In this document: positions 35,044 to 45,693 of the stretch, piece after piece | Layout of the letters: the number at the start of each line of letters is the position of its first letter | Position numbering within the stretch: position 1 is the first letter of the stretch | DNA from: Cryptomeria japonica | Taxonomy: Eukaryota > Streptophyta > Pinopsida > Cupressales > Cupressaceae | DNA length: 64,000 nucleotides | Direction of reading: 5' to 3' | Assembly: GCF_030272615.1 (NCBI RefSeq) | Contig: NC_081408.1 | Coordinates: 200,098,341-200,162,340, forward strand | Made by a program: the position numbers and the translations under genes | Notes under the pieces: model-generated | Databases searched by the model: none | What the model was told of the DNA's origin: nothing | What the model saw: only the letters and a program-made list of their open reading frames with translations

Positions 35044-36939
35044 ACACAACAAAAGACTCTAGAAGTTGAAACAGAGTTCAACTAGAAGAAAAGGGAAAAA
35101 CAAGAAGGAAAAGAAAGAAAATTTGCATAGGAGGTCTCAAATGACATAAAGGCACTAATTGATGTTGTCCCAGAGAAAGGGAGAAAGAGGAAGGATCGGG
35201 CAGTTCCTATTGAACTTGTTACTGTTGATTCTGAATCAGAGGATGACACACCATTAGCCTTCAAGAGGGTTGTTAGGAAGAAACCTGTTAGAAAGGTCAC
35301 AATAAATTACCGGCATAGAAGCAAGCACCTAAAGCTGTACCTATAGCTGCATCCGGTACTGCCAAGAGAAGGAAGAATGGTGACATTTATTTAACACTTG
35401 AAACTAGTAATGTAACTATCATACCACCCAAAAATTGTGCAGAAATTGTAGATGAAATAACTAAAGATGGCATGTTGAAGAATGTTAATTTTTATTATGA
35501 AAAATTAGAGGTAGAGGAAGCAATCATGTTATACTTAGATATTTATAAGAAATCCTTAATAGAGATAGAAAATTAGATATCGACTAAGTTATATAATATG
35601 TTAGATGCTAGAAGGTTATCTGCTATGCAAGAAGATAAACACATTAAAATGCAAGAAATTTTAGCTATCTATGTTACTATATCTCCAGATGAAATGGAAA
35701 AGACAATTGAGGCTGCAGATAGAAAGGTTTTCAATAGCAAACACAAGATAACTAGCCTGATGCTAGGGAGAATGAATGAAGTAATAAAGGAAACTCAGAA
35801 GGTATGGATTAAATTTTTTGGAGAACACAGAGGATTATTTACTTCACCAGAGACCAAGACTTATACTGTAGATATATTGGTTAAAGGGAAAGGAAAGGGG
35901 ATTATGGGCACTCCACCCTTAGTTTGGAAAAATATCAAGATAGTGGAAATTGAGCCATCGGTAAACACAAATGTATAGACAAATATTGAGACATTGATTA
36001 ATACTGATAACATTGTACAAGATACTAAAATTGAGGAGAATTGTCCTCTGGATACTAATGTATAGGTTGAGGATATTGTTCCTACAGAGGAACCGACAGT
36101 TACACAGACTGCACCAAGTGGTGAAGCCACCAGTGCAAGTGAGGGGGTAATAAAGGATAAATCATTAGAGAAAACAGGGGAGTCCAATAGGGTACCAGTT
36201 GCGAGCTCGTCATTATTGATAATTGACACTTCTCAACTAGAAAAGAAAACCATCACATAGATAAGTCCCATAGAACTGATGATGATTGGTGCTCAAAAAC
36301 TGATGAAGGAGGGATCCACGGATAAGGGAATTATAGATCAGTCAATCATAGTTTTGCACAAACTGGTCCCATAATGTAAGATTGAAAATGAAGTGAGCCC
36401 TTTTGATAAGATTAAGGTAATCATTGAGCACATATCAAAAGACTTTCAATCCTTGTAGTAGATCTCCAAGCGACAAGCACTTGAAAGATTCACTCAAGCT
36501 AAGAGAGTTGCTTTTGATCAAATAATTGAGATAGAGAAGAAAAAGATTGAAGAGAAGCTAATTCTAATTGAAAATTCTTTGAAGTAATGCACAAATATAT
36601 ATAGGGTATGTTGCAATACTGAAATACTGACATCAAATGTAGATAAAAAGATAAAGAGGATATAGGAGAAAATTACTAGTATTGCTAACTATTTTGATGG
36701 ATTAATTTCATTGATAACATGAATTGATAGACAAATTCTAACTTTGGAGAACCAAATTTCTTCTCTTGAAAAGGAAAGAGATAAAATAATTCAAAGAGCC
36801 AGGAGTCTGAGAGGTTTGGTGAGTCCAAGATTGGATTCACTATGTGTGCATAAGAGAGAATGCATGGATATGGTGGGAAATCCAACAATGATAGAGGTAA
36901 ATGAGAGAAAATCTTTTGCACATTTATTGAGTGGACTTG
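35044..36939 (+). pseudogene. Accessory ORF of element H, piece 3 of 4
   Basis: The frame of 12310-12708 continues from 35044. A basic, acidic-patch linker (EKGRKRKDRA, SESEDDTP, RRVVRKK-like) suggests a nuclear protein. One frameshift lies near 35308. After it the phase stays readable to 36939 with scattered stops, including an open part of 126 codons (35598-35978) and a coiled-coil-rich C-terminal half (KKKIEEKL, ENQISSLEKERDKIIQRA). The piece ends in mid-codon at 36939, where Copia C2 inserted, and the codon is completed at 45322. Family not recognised. Confidence 0.6.
36935..36939. repeat. Target-site duplication of C2, left (ACTTG)
   Basis: ACTTG here is repeated exactly at 45317-45321 after the right LTR of C2. 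Confidence 0.92.
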
Positions 36940-37778
36940 TGTTGGTATTATGGATGACTTCATCATGTGTTGCATTGGTTTTGTCATTGATGTCAACACT
37001 TATCTTTCTAGAGGTCTACATTGTGGATTTGGCACTATGGTTATATTGGTTTATTGTTGAACTGACACATTGTGGTTCCGACATGGTTAGTGGCTTATGC
37101 ACAATCACTGCTACATGCTTCACTGATAGGATATATTGTTCATTGACAGTGATGATAACTTGTTATCATCTGGAGATCATTTAGTTATGTCAAAGATATG
37201 GATTCGATGTTTGGATTTGGTGTTTTGCTTATTGGTCTAATCAGGTTGACATATTTGCTTTAACAGACAGATAGGTCCAAGTTATGGACCGGTACAAGAT
37301 ATCTATTCCAGATCATAACAAAATGTTTTGGAAATGTTTTATTGATTGGATATTGTATTGAGGCTGACATATTGTATCACATCAAGACTTATTTTGTAAT
37401 TGATGTAATTGTAATATCTTTAGTGAGCCGAACTTATGATAAGGTCTTAGGTTTTGTATAAATAATTGTAAGATCTTATTGAAGATCATATGGTATGAGT
37501 ATGTAAGAATATTGAAGAGAAAAAATAAATAGATCCTTGTGTGAATCATGCAGACATTATCTGAAGGTTGAAAGGAAAGTTATGAAGGTGTTTGGCACTC
37601 ACGTTTAGATCTTATACTGGTACTGCTATAGCTATTAATCTATTTTACTGAAATTTAAGTTTGGTTTATCGGCACTAAGTTTAAGTTGGAATAATTTGAA
37701 TTTGGGTTATAATTTATATATAACTGGTTTACAAATGATTCACATCACCCTCTCAGTTGTCCTTCCCAGTTCCTAACA
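36940..37778 (+). repeat. 5' LTR of C2 (839 bp)
   Basis: It runs from TGTTGGTATT to CCTAACA and matches 44083-45316 apart from the insert in the latter. The TGTTGG start and AACA end are typical of plant Copia. Confidence 0.9.
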
Positions 37779-37780
37779 AT

Positions 37781-37792
37781 TGGTATCAAAGC
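37781..37792 (+). other. Primer-binding site of C2
   Basis: TGGTATCAAAGC follows two bases after the LTR. It is one base off the usual TGGTATCAGAGC initiator-Met site. Confidence 0.85.
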
Positions 37793-37835
37793 CTAGTTCC
37801 CTTTTTCCAGAAGCCTAACAACTTGAGGAGATCTT

Positions 37836-38720
37836 ATGGAACCAAATATTTTTAGGAAGGACAATCCTAAACTTGATGGAACTAATTATGGTATATAGAA
37901 GATCAGAATGGAAACACATCTTAATTGCATTGGAAGAGATATATGGGAGGTTACAAAGAATGGCTATATTGGTCCTACTTTGAATCACTCTCATCCACCA
38001 ACATTGGCTAAGGACTTGGATAATGATTACAAAGCAAGAGAAGCACTTCTGAGCACATTGTCAGATTAGAAAATCATGAGATTATCAGACTAGTCTACTG
38101 CTAAAGCTATTTGGGATAAACTGGAAACATTGAAGGAAGGAGAAACCACTGTCAAAATTGCAAAATTGGAATGTTACCGGGTCAGGTATGAAAATTTAAA
38201 AATGGAAGAGGATAAAATAATTTCTACATTTATGGAAAGAGTTAATGAAATTTTTTTAGGAATACAATGTTGTGGAGGATCTTTAAGTGAAGATTAAATT
38301 GTTTCTAAAGTTTTAAGAACTTTGCCACCGGCTTACAAAATGAAAGTGAATGCTATTAATGAGTTGAGAACAATGCATAATACATCAGTTTCTAGAGATA
38401 CCTTGGTTGGAAAAATTTCAACATTTGATCTTGAAGAGTTTGGTCCTATTGCTACAGTCAAGACTGATTTAGCTTTCAAAGCATCATCATCTAACAAAAC
38501 TAATTGGAAAGCACTTTATGCAAAAGAACTTGAAGATATGAGAAGAGAAAATGAAGAACTTGAATATCTTGAAGCACTATTTGCAAGGGAGATTCCTAAA
38601 GATACGGTAGGAAGTAAGTATGAAGGTAAAGCATCTTTAACATGTTTTAATTGAAATAAAGTTGGTCATATAGCATCTAGGTGTCCTTATAGACATGCAA
38701 GATTAAGAGAGAAAGCAAGG
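37836..38720 (+). pseudogene. gag: C2 Gag
   Basis: The frame begins at the ATG at 37836 shortly after the primer site and carries the Copia Gag pattern (NPKLDGTNYG, STAKAIWDKLETLKEGE, DKIISTFMERVNEIF). The zinc knuckle has lost one Cys to a stop (CFN-stop-NKVGHIASRC). Stops replace probable Trp and Gln codons at several places. The longest open part is 110 codons, 38322-38654. Confidence 0.82.
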
Positions 38721-38859
38721 AGAATATATAAGCCTAACTCTAAATATCAGAGATACAGATTTAAGAAAAATAGATATAAGTCATATTACTATGTAGATGA
38801 AGGTGTTATAGATGATTCAGATGAAGATCCAACAGATAGTGGATGGGCATTTCTTGCAA

Positions 38860-39170
38860 TAAAAGAAGATGAACCAACACCTATTATCAAACCAGTAGAG
38901 CAGACACTAGCAGCTAAACTTGAAGAAAAGGATGAATGGATAATTGATGGTGGATGCTCGCATCATATGACAGGTGATAAAAGAAAATTCTTGTCATTCC
39001 CAGAATGTAATGGAGGTCTAGTAAGATTTGGAGATGACAAAGCTTGTTCAATCAAAGGAAGAGGCACTATATCTTTGGATGGTAAGCACAATACTAACAA
39101 TGTTTATTATGTTGAAGGTTTGAAGCATAATCTTTTGAGTGTTGGTCAGTTAGTGGGAAAAAGATTTTAG
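38860..39170 (+). pseudogene. pol: C2 aspartic protease
   Basis: WIIDGGCSHHMTGDK carries the active site with Gly in place of Ser in DSG. It is followed by GGLVRFGDDKACSIKG and GLKHNLLSVGQLV. It is in phase with gag and integrase. Confidence 0.82.
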
Positions 39171-39215
39171 ATACAATTCAAGAATGGAAAATACAAAATC
39201 ATAAATAAAACTAGA

Positions 39216-40125
39216 ATGGAGATTGCAACCGGTAATCAGACTAAAGGTAATATCTTTCATTTGAATACCACTGATAAGACATGTTTGATTGCACACATTT
39301 ATGAAAGTTGGTTATGGCATAAAAGACTCTGTCATGTGAATTTTGATTCCATTTTAAAGATAAGTTCAACTAAGGAAGTAAAGGATTTACCTAAGATTTT
39401 GAAACCTCATAATCTGGTATGTAAGGAATGTCAAATGAGAAAGAAAGTTAGAACAATTTTTAAGAGCATTTCTGAGAAATCCAATAATGTTCTTGATTTA
39501 ATTCCTACTTATTTATGTGGTCCAACAAGAACAAGAAGTCTTCAAGGTGGTAGATACTTTATGCTAATAATTGATGATTATTCTAGAATGTGTTGGGTTA
39601 CTTTTCTTAGGGAGAAATCTAAAGCTTTTGGGAAATTCAAGATATACAAGGCAATGGTAGAGAATGAAACTAGTAAGAAAATCAAATGTTTGAGATCAGA
39701 TCAAGGAGGAGAATTTACATCTAGGGAATTTAATACATTATGTGAGGAGAATGGAATCAAAAGACAATTATCAGCACCCTAGACACCCTAGCAGAATGGA
39801 ATTGTGGAAAAGAAGAACAAAACTATTCTGGATGCAACAAGAACCATGTTGATGGAAGAAAATCTACCTCATGTGTACTGGAGAGAAGTAGTGAATACAT
39901 TTGTTTATACTTTCAATAGGGTTCACAACAAAGGTGAAATTGGTAAGACCCATTATGAACTATGGTTTGGTCATACTCCTCTTAAATAATTCTAAATATT
40001 TGGAAGTAAATGTTATATTAGGAGAGATTAATTTATTAGCAGATTTGATCCTAGAAGTGATGAAGGAATATTTCTTGTTTATTCATCTAGAAGCAAGGCA
40101 TATAGATGTTATAATAAAAGATTGA
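39216..40125 (+). pseudogene. pol: C2 integrase
   Basis: The zinc region is intact (LWHKRLCHVNFD, CKECQMRKK), and the three acidic motifs survive: LIIDDYSRMCWV, LRSDQGGEF and NGIVEKKNKTILD. Single stops interrupt the frame at about 39780 and 39987. The best open part is 188 codons (39216-39782). It is the best-preserved integrase in the window. Confidence 0.86.
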
Positions 40126-40493
40126 AAAAAATCATTGAAAGTACTAATGTGAAGATAGATGAAGATTTTAGAGGAGATTCAAGATCTATAGAACCAGCAT
40201 AGATTGCACCAGTACAGAATGTAGATCCAGTCACACCAACATCATAAGAAAACTCAACTGTGAATGAAGAACAACAACATGTGAATGTAAATCAAAATAA
40301 ACCAAGGTATGTAAGATTGAATCATTCAGAGAATTAGATAATTGGAAACAAAAATCAAGGTATTATGACAAGAGGAAGATTGGCAAATGAAGAGGTATGC
40401 TTAATTTATCAAGTTGAACTAGCATCAATTGTTGATGCATGTTAAGATAAACATTGGATAAAAGAAATGGAAGATGAATTAGAATAGATTGAA

Positions 40494-41170
40494 ATGAATA
40501 ATACTTCGACATTGGTTCCCCAACCTAAAGAAAAAAATATAATTGGAACTAAATGGGTATATAGAAATAAACTTAATGAAGATGGTGAGGTAATAAGAAA
40601 CAAAGAAAGATTAGTTTGTAAAGGTTATTCACAAAAAGAAGGGATTGATTATAATGAAACCTTTGCACTAGTAGCTAGAATTGAGGTAGTTAGACCATTT
40701 CTTGCATTTGCAGCTCATAAGAACTATAAAGTTTATTAGATGGATGTAAAATGTGCATTTTTGAATGGAGATCTTGAAGAAGTTTACATTGAACAACCTG
40801 ATGGATTTTCTTTGACAGATGATAAGGATATGGTTTGTAGGTTAAGGAAAGATTTATATGGGTTGAAGAAAGCTCCCAAAGCTTGGTATGCTAGATTGGA
40901 TAAATATATTTTAAAGCTTGTCTACACAAAAGGTAATGCCGATAGTAATTTGTACTACAAAATCACTAATGCTGACATTTTGGTTATTGAAGTATTTGTG
41001 GATGATATCATTTTTGGAGGTGAAGATGGATTATGTAAAGACTTTGCTAACAAGATGCAGGAAGAATTTGAAATATCTATAATTGGAGAGATCAAAAAAT
41101 TTCTAGGTTTGTAGATTTCACAAACAGATAAAGGTATATTCATATGTCAAACAAAATACTTGAACTTTTG
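40494..41170 (+). pseudogene. pol: C2 reverse transcriptase
   Basis: It shows IIGTKWVYRNKLNEDG, RLVCKGYSQKEGIDYNETFA, MDVKCAFLNGDLEEVYIEQP, LYGLKKAPKAWYARL and the catalytic VFVDDIIFGGED. Stops occur at 40737 and about 41112, and a frameshift near 41160-41170 changes the phase before the RT tail. Confidence 0.86.
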
Positions 41171-41805
41171 AAGAAATTTGGTATGGAGAACTCCAAACCG
41201 GTAAGCACTCCTATGAATACAATAGATAAATTGATATTGAAGGATGATTCTGCTCTTATTAATCCGACAAGGTACAAATCTATGATTGGAGGATTACTAT
41301 ATTTGACACAAACCAGACCTGATATAATGAATGCAGTGTGTGTTGTATCTAGATTTCAAAGAAATCCTAAAGAAAATCATGAAACAACAGTAAAAAAGAT
41401 TTTTTGGTACCTACAAGGCACAACAAATATTGGATTATGGTATCCTAAGGATGACAATTTTGAGTTATGTTCATATACAAATTCAAATTGGGCAGGAGAT
41501 GTAGATGACAAAAAGAGTACCACTAGCGGTACATTCTTTCTTGGAAGAAGATTGATTTCATGGATCAACAAGAAGCAAAATATGTTGCAGTAGCAACCAA
41601 TTATACTCAAGTATTATGGATGAAGCAAATGTTGAAGGATATCAAGGTAAAATGCAAAGAACTGATAATTATTTATTGTGATAATTGAACAACAATTGAT
41701 ATATCAAAGAATCCAGTATTTCACTCCAAGATAAAGCATGTTTCTATTAAGTATAATTAATTGAAAGAGAATGTTGAAGAAAATGAAGTAAGATTGGTTT
41801 ATGTG
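41144..41805 (+). pseudogene. pol: C2 RT tail and RNase H, first part
   Basis: GMENSKPVSTPMNT, YKSMIGGLLYLTQTRPDI, YTNSNWAGDVDDKKSTTSGTFFLG and, after a small deletion near 41580, the KYVAVATNYTQVLWMKQM block identify the end of RT and RNase H. The frame is interrupted at 41805 by the solo LTR. Confidence 0.82.
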
Positions 41806-43631
41806 TGTTGGTTAACAGATTGGATCTCTCAAAATTTATAAATAAATACTCCTGTTTCCCAATAGAAAACCAATGAGAACCAATAGTTGGGTAAACAATT
41901 ATTATTTTACCCTCTGCATAAAGTTACAGCTCCCTATATGATATTCAATGAATCTTGAATAAATTTAATCATGTAATTCACTTTTAACCAAAAAGCAAAC
42001 AAAAGGCTTCAACATTCACTTGTCAACACAGCGTGAATGCTTCATGATAGATAATGAAATTCATAGTAAGACATTAGACTTGAAATGAAGATTAACTCAC
42101 AAGATGATCAAAAATATTTGAACTTTGATTGATAGTCACTCATGACTCACAGGACAATGGGAATCAGAATATTCAAATGCTTTCAGCTAATTTCATTCAT
42201 CAAATTGATCCACAGACTTAAAATGAAAAATCAGAGAATGGAATCAGATACATGAACACATAATTATTCCAACAAAAATCTTTATATATTCAAACTCACA
42301 GGTTTTCTAATGTATCATATATTCTATTCCATTCAAAGATGGGTATTTCACTGAAATTACAAGTAAAACCAATCTGCTCTTTCAATTTTTACAAAATCTT
42401 ATGGATCCCGCCAAAACATCCATAACTAATATTTATAGCCACTAGCCTAAATTGTCTTTTTTTAGGAAATTAAAACCAAAGTTTCAAGAAACAACCGATT
42501 CTTGAAATGTAACCGATTCCACCTTTTTTTACTTTACATTTCCTTTTTACTTTCTCCACCCATCCTCTTTATAAAATCAAGTCTTTATAAACTTTACATT
42601 CAATATTTTATAAATGTCATTTTGGCATATTTGGACAAGTGGGATATGAAAACATTAGTCCAAAATAATAATAAAAATTTGATGTTGGGTGAATGTTTTT
42701 ATGACAATCAAATTGGGTCTCTCTGTGGGGGGCATAATTTTTTACCCCACCATTGGATCTGCCAATTTTCAGATATGTTGTTGCATTCCTAATTTAGCAC
42801 ATTTTGACTAGAGCGATCGAGCAAATTATGTCCAAGGAAAAATTTATTGATGTCCGAGTGGAGGTATATAAAATTGTCAGAACAATCAAACTTGCTGTCC
42901 AAACTCCAACATTTATCAAGTGTTCTTCAATGGTTTCCATTAACAATTATTCATTCAGAATTGAAACCATATTACTTTAATTTCCTCATTGAAGAGTACA
43001 ATAATTTCTCATTGCCTCTTATAAAAGGATGTGGAAATGCAATGTTTCTTCACATGCTGTAACAAAAGATCTTCACATGAATGGCCACAATTTGTAGATA
43101 TGAGCCTGCCTGAACCAATTGTACCTTGTTGAAGTTGATATTTGAACTGAACCTTTGAAATAAACCTTTGAACCTACTTGAACCTGCTTGAACCTTTTTA
43201 AAGAAGCTCATTGGTTCAAAGTTCAATGACAAAAGATCAACATTTGCGAACAGGCTGAAAGAGACAAAAGGAACATTCAATGACATGGGAATGAACCTTG
43301 AACCTTGAACCATTTCAAAAAAAAGGTTCAATGGTTCATGTTCAAAGCGACCACAAGACTAGGACTAAAGAGATAGCCACAAAACACAAGAGAAAAGACC
43401 GATTGAACCTTGAACCTTGAACCAGAAAGGTTCAAAGTTCAAGTTCAACGACTATGCTAATGAAGACTTAGAACTTAATGGATTGCATCTCCTTTGAACC
43501 TGAATTTTGAACTTTATAAAAGGTTCAACAGATGAGTACAAAACTTGATTGATGAAGACTTAAGCTCTGCAAAAATGATGACCCTTATTTTTGATGGGCT
43601 ATAAGCGAAGAAAAAACAAAGGGGGGTAACA
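41806..43631 (-). repeat. Solo LTR nested in C2 (1826 bp)
   Basis: It starts TGTTGGTTAACA and ends GGGGGGTAACA, with an exact ATGTG duplication on both sides (41801-41805 and 43632-43636). No internal region is present. A TATA-like CTATAAATA on the minus strand (about 42430-42440) suggests minus orientation. Near 43130-43530 it carries a dense array of GAACCTT/AAGGTTC repeats. It matches no other element in the window. Confidence 0.82.
43104..43530. repeat. GAACCTT/AAGGTTC array
   Basis: Many direct and inverted copies of TTGAACCTTGAACC and GGTTCAA-type units alternate here. Several pairs can fold, such as TTGAACCTTGAACC with GGTTCAATGGTTCA near 43295-43340. It is confined to the solo LTR. 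Confidence 0.7.
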
Positions 43632-43636
43632 ATGTG

Positions 43637-43804
43637 AATACTAAAGAGAAAATTGCATATATCTTTACAAAGCCTTTGCTTAAGGAAACATTTGAATATC
43701 TCAGAGAGTAGCTTGGGGTAATTTCCCCACCAACAGAGACTTAGATGTTGAAGATTGGCATCAAACCAACAGGAACTAATAGAAAAATATTTTTCCAACT
43801 TTGA
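43637..43804 (+). pseudogene. pol: C2 RNase H end, second part
   Basis: After the solo LTR the frame resumes with KEKIAYIFTKPLLKETFEYLRE, the standard C-terminal motif of Copia pol. Two stops precede the natural end near 43804. Confidence 0.8.
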
Positions 43805-44068
43805 TGGAGGAGAGCTACTTATCAGGGGGAGTAGTTAGTTGTATGTTATGTTTAGATTCTTAACTTCTTTGGTATTTGATGTCAAAGGGGGAGAGATATC
43901 TATGGAAAAACTTTGTACTTTAGGGAGAGATGAACATTCTACTTGGAGAGATGTGTTTTGGTTTTGATTTCTATTATTGATCTATCTTTGGGAGATTGTT
44001 GGTTTATTGGTTTTTGGCATTCTATTTTTGGCACTTAGATGTTTTTCCATCTAGTGTTGCCATCAATG

Positions 44069-44082
44069 CCAAAGTGGGAGAT
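44069..44082 (+). other. Polypurine tract of C2
   Basis: GCCAAAGTGGGAGAT precedes the 3' LTR, a one-base variant of the Copia tract CCAAAGGGGGAGAT seen in H and E2. An upstream copy of the motif (GATGTCAAAGGGGGAGAG) is at about 43880. Confidence 0.85.
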
Positions 44083-45316
44083 TGTTGGTATTATGGATGA
44101 CTTCATCATGTGTTGCATTAGTTTTGTCATTGATGTCAACACTTATCTTTCTGGAGGTCTACATTGTTGATTTGGCACTATGGTTATATTGGTTTATTGT
44201 TGAACCAACACATTATGGTTTCGACATGGCTAGTGGCTTATGCACAGTCACCGGTATATACTTCACCAACAGGATATATTGTTCACCGACAATGAAGGTC
44301 TCTGCTGGCAATACTAAAACTCTCATTAGTAAATTGGATGAGGAGAAGGATACCATGGATATTGACCCTGACACTGAAGGTACAAGAGATGTTCAAGGAC
44401 CCAGAACAAGAACCGGAAGTAAAAAGAAGGAGAAGAAGCCTACTAAGGACCTAGATGAACTCAAAGTTGTTGCGGCCTCCTATGACCAGCTGGTGATTAA
44501 GGCAGAGGACCTTCTGAAGACTCTTTAATTGTGCAATGCTTTCCTGGTTTCTGTTTTTTTGTTGTTTCTATCTTTTGTTGTCTTTTCTATTTACTGGCTT
44601 TTTGCCAATCATTTTGTAAGCGGTTTTTTTGTTTTGGATACTCTATGATGACATTTCTTAATCTCCTATGTTAAAGGTTTTGGGTCCTGAAAACCTATTT
44701 TTCTAATTAATCATAGCTTGTTATCATCTGGAGATCATTTGGTTATGTCAAAGACATGGATTGGATGTTTGGATTTGGTGTTTTGATTATTGGTCTAATT
44801 GGGTTGACATATTTGCTTTAACCGACAGATAGGTCTAGGTTATGCACCGGTACAAGATATCTATTCCAAATCAACATGACACGTTTTGGAAATGGTTTAT
44901 TGATTGGATATTGTATTGAAGCTGAAATATTGTATCGCATCAAGACTTATTTTGTAATTGATGTAATTGTAATATCTTTAGTGAGCCAATCTTATGATAA
45001 GGTCTTAGGTTTTGTATAAATAATTATAAGATCTTATTGAAGATCCTATGGTATGAGTGTGTGCGAATATTGAAGAGTAGAAATAATAAGATCTTTGTGT
45101 GAATCACACAGACATTATTTGAAGCTTGAAAGGAAGGTTATGAAGGTGTTTGGTACTCATGTTTATATCTTATACCGGTACTGCTATAATCATTAATCTA
45201 TTTTACCGACACTAAGTTTAAGTTGGAATAATTTACATTTGGGTTATAATTTATATAAAACTGGTTTACAAATGATTCACCCCTCCCCTCTTAGTTGTCC
45301 TTCCCAGTTCCTAAAA
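44083..45316 (+). repeat. 3' LTR of C2 (1234 bp, with insert)
   Basis: It matches 36940-37778 from TGTTGGTATT to CCTAAAA (terminal CA mutated) but carries an extra segment of about 410 bp at 44298-44707 that the 5' LTR lacks. Confidence 0.88.
44298..44707 (+). other. Foreign fragment inside the C2 3' LTR
   Basis: Relative to the 5' LTR this segment is extra. It opens with about 75 sense codons of a hydrophilic, Lys-rich tail (GSKKKEKKPTKDLDELKVV) ending in a stop at 44526-44528. A T-rich stretch resembling a 3' untranslated region follows. It looks like the 3' end of a gene or accessory ORF captured into the LTR. No clear duplication flanks it. The alternative, deletion from the 5' LTR, fits less well because the 5' LTR length is ordinary and the segment reads as coding. 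Confidence 0.55.
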
Positions 45317-45321
45317 ACTTG
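45317..45321. repeat. Target-site duplication of C2, right (ACTTG)
   Basis: Exact copy of 36935-36939. Confidence 0.92.
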
Positions 45322-45419
45322 AATCTATCTCTGACATATTCAAAACCAATTGGGATACTTATGTGGAATTACCAGAGAAAGCCTATCTAGAAATTTTGAA
45401 ATTAGTCAAGCTCTGGTAA
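45322..45419 (+). pseudogene. Accessory ORF of element H, piece 4 of 4 (C-terminus)
   Basis: The split codon at 36939 is completed at 45322-45323. About 30 more codons follow (ISDIFKTNWDTYVELPEK and onward) up to a TAA at 45417-45419. This gives the H accessory ORF a total of about 1,044 codons with one frameshift. Confidence 0.6.
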
Positions 45420-45693
45420 GACATTTTTGGAGGTATTCAGTGTATAGTCCTTATTCTTTGTGATTCTTTTTACAATTTTTGGGCATTGATGTCAAAGGGG
45501 GAGTAGTATTGATGTGAAAAAGAATGAAATAGTTGCATACATTAGGGGGAGTTACAGAGTTTTTGGATTTTTGGAGATATGGAGCATTTTTCATATTCAT
45601 CTCAAGGGGAGTAGGGCAAGATGAAATTGACAGATGAAACCATGACTATTTTTTTTTCACATGAGTGTTGCCATCAATGCCAAAGGGGGAGAT
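45420..45693 (+). other. H 3' untranslated region and polypurine tract
   Basis: Non-coding DNA with repeated G-rich tracts: CAAAGGGGGAGTAG (about 45497), AGGGGGAG (about 45545), AAGGGGAGTAGG (about 45605), and the terminal CCAAAGGGGGAGAT at 45680-45693 abutting the LTR. The last is the functional position for plus-strand priming. Confidence 0.75.

Larger units (their letters stand above)
36940..45316 (+). mobile_element. Copia retrotransposon C2, decayed, with nested solo LTR
   Basis: A plus-strand Ty1/Copia element with LTRs at 36940-37778 and 44083-45316, primer site, a gag-pol frame from 37836, and a polypurine tract. Gag-pol keeps one phase to about 41115 despite some fifteen stops. A 1.8-kb solo LTR splits the end of RNase H. 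The 3' LTR is about 400 bp longer because of an inserted foreign fragment. The ACTTG duplication is exact. It lies in the accessory ORF of H, in the same orientation. Confidence 0.93.

Noticed and set aside
43104-43530. tRNA- or snoRNA-like folds in the GAACCTT array
   Set aside because: The pairing is explained by simple repeat units and there are no box motifs or cloverleaf.
44707-45316. A separate solo LTR after the C2 insert
   Set aside because: It aligns continuously with the second half of the C2 5' LTR and shares the ACTTG duplication.
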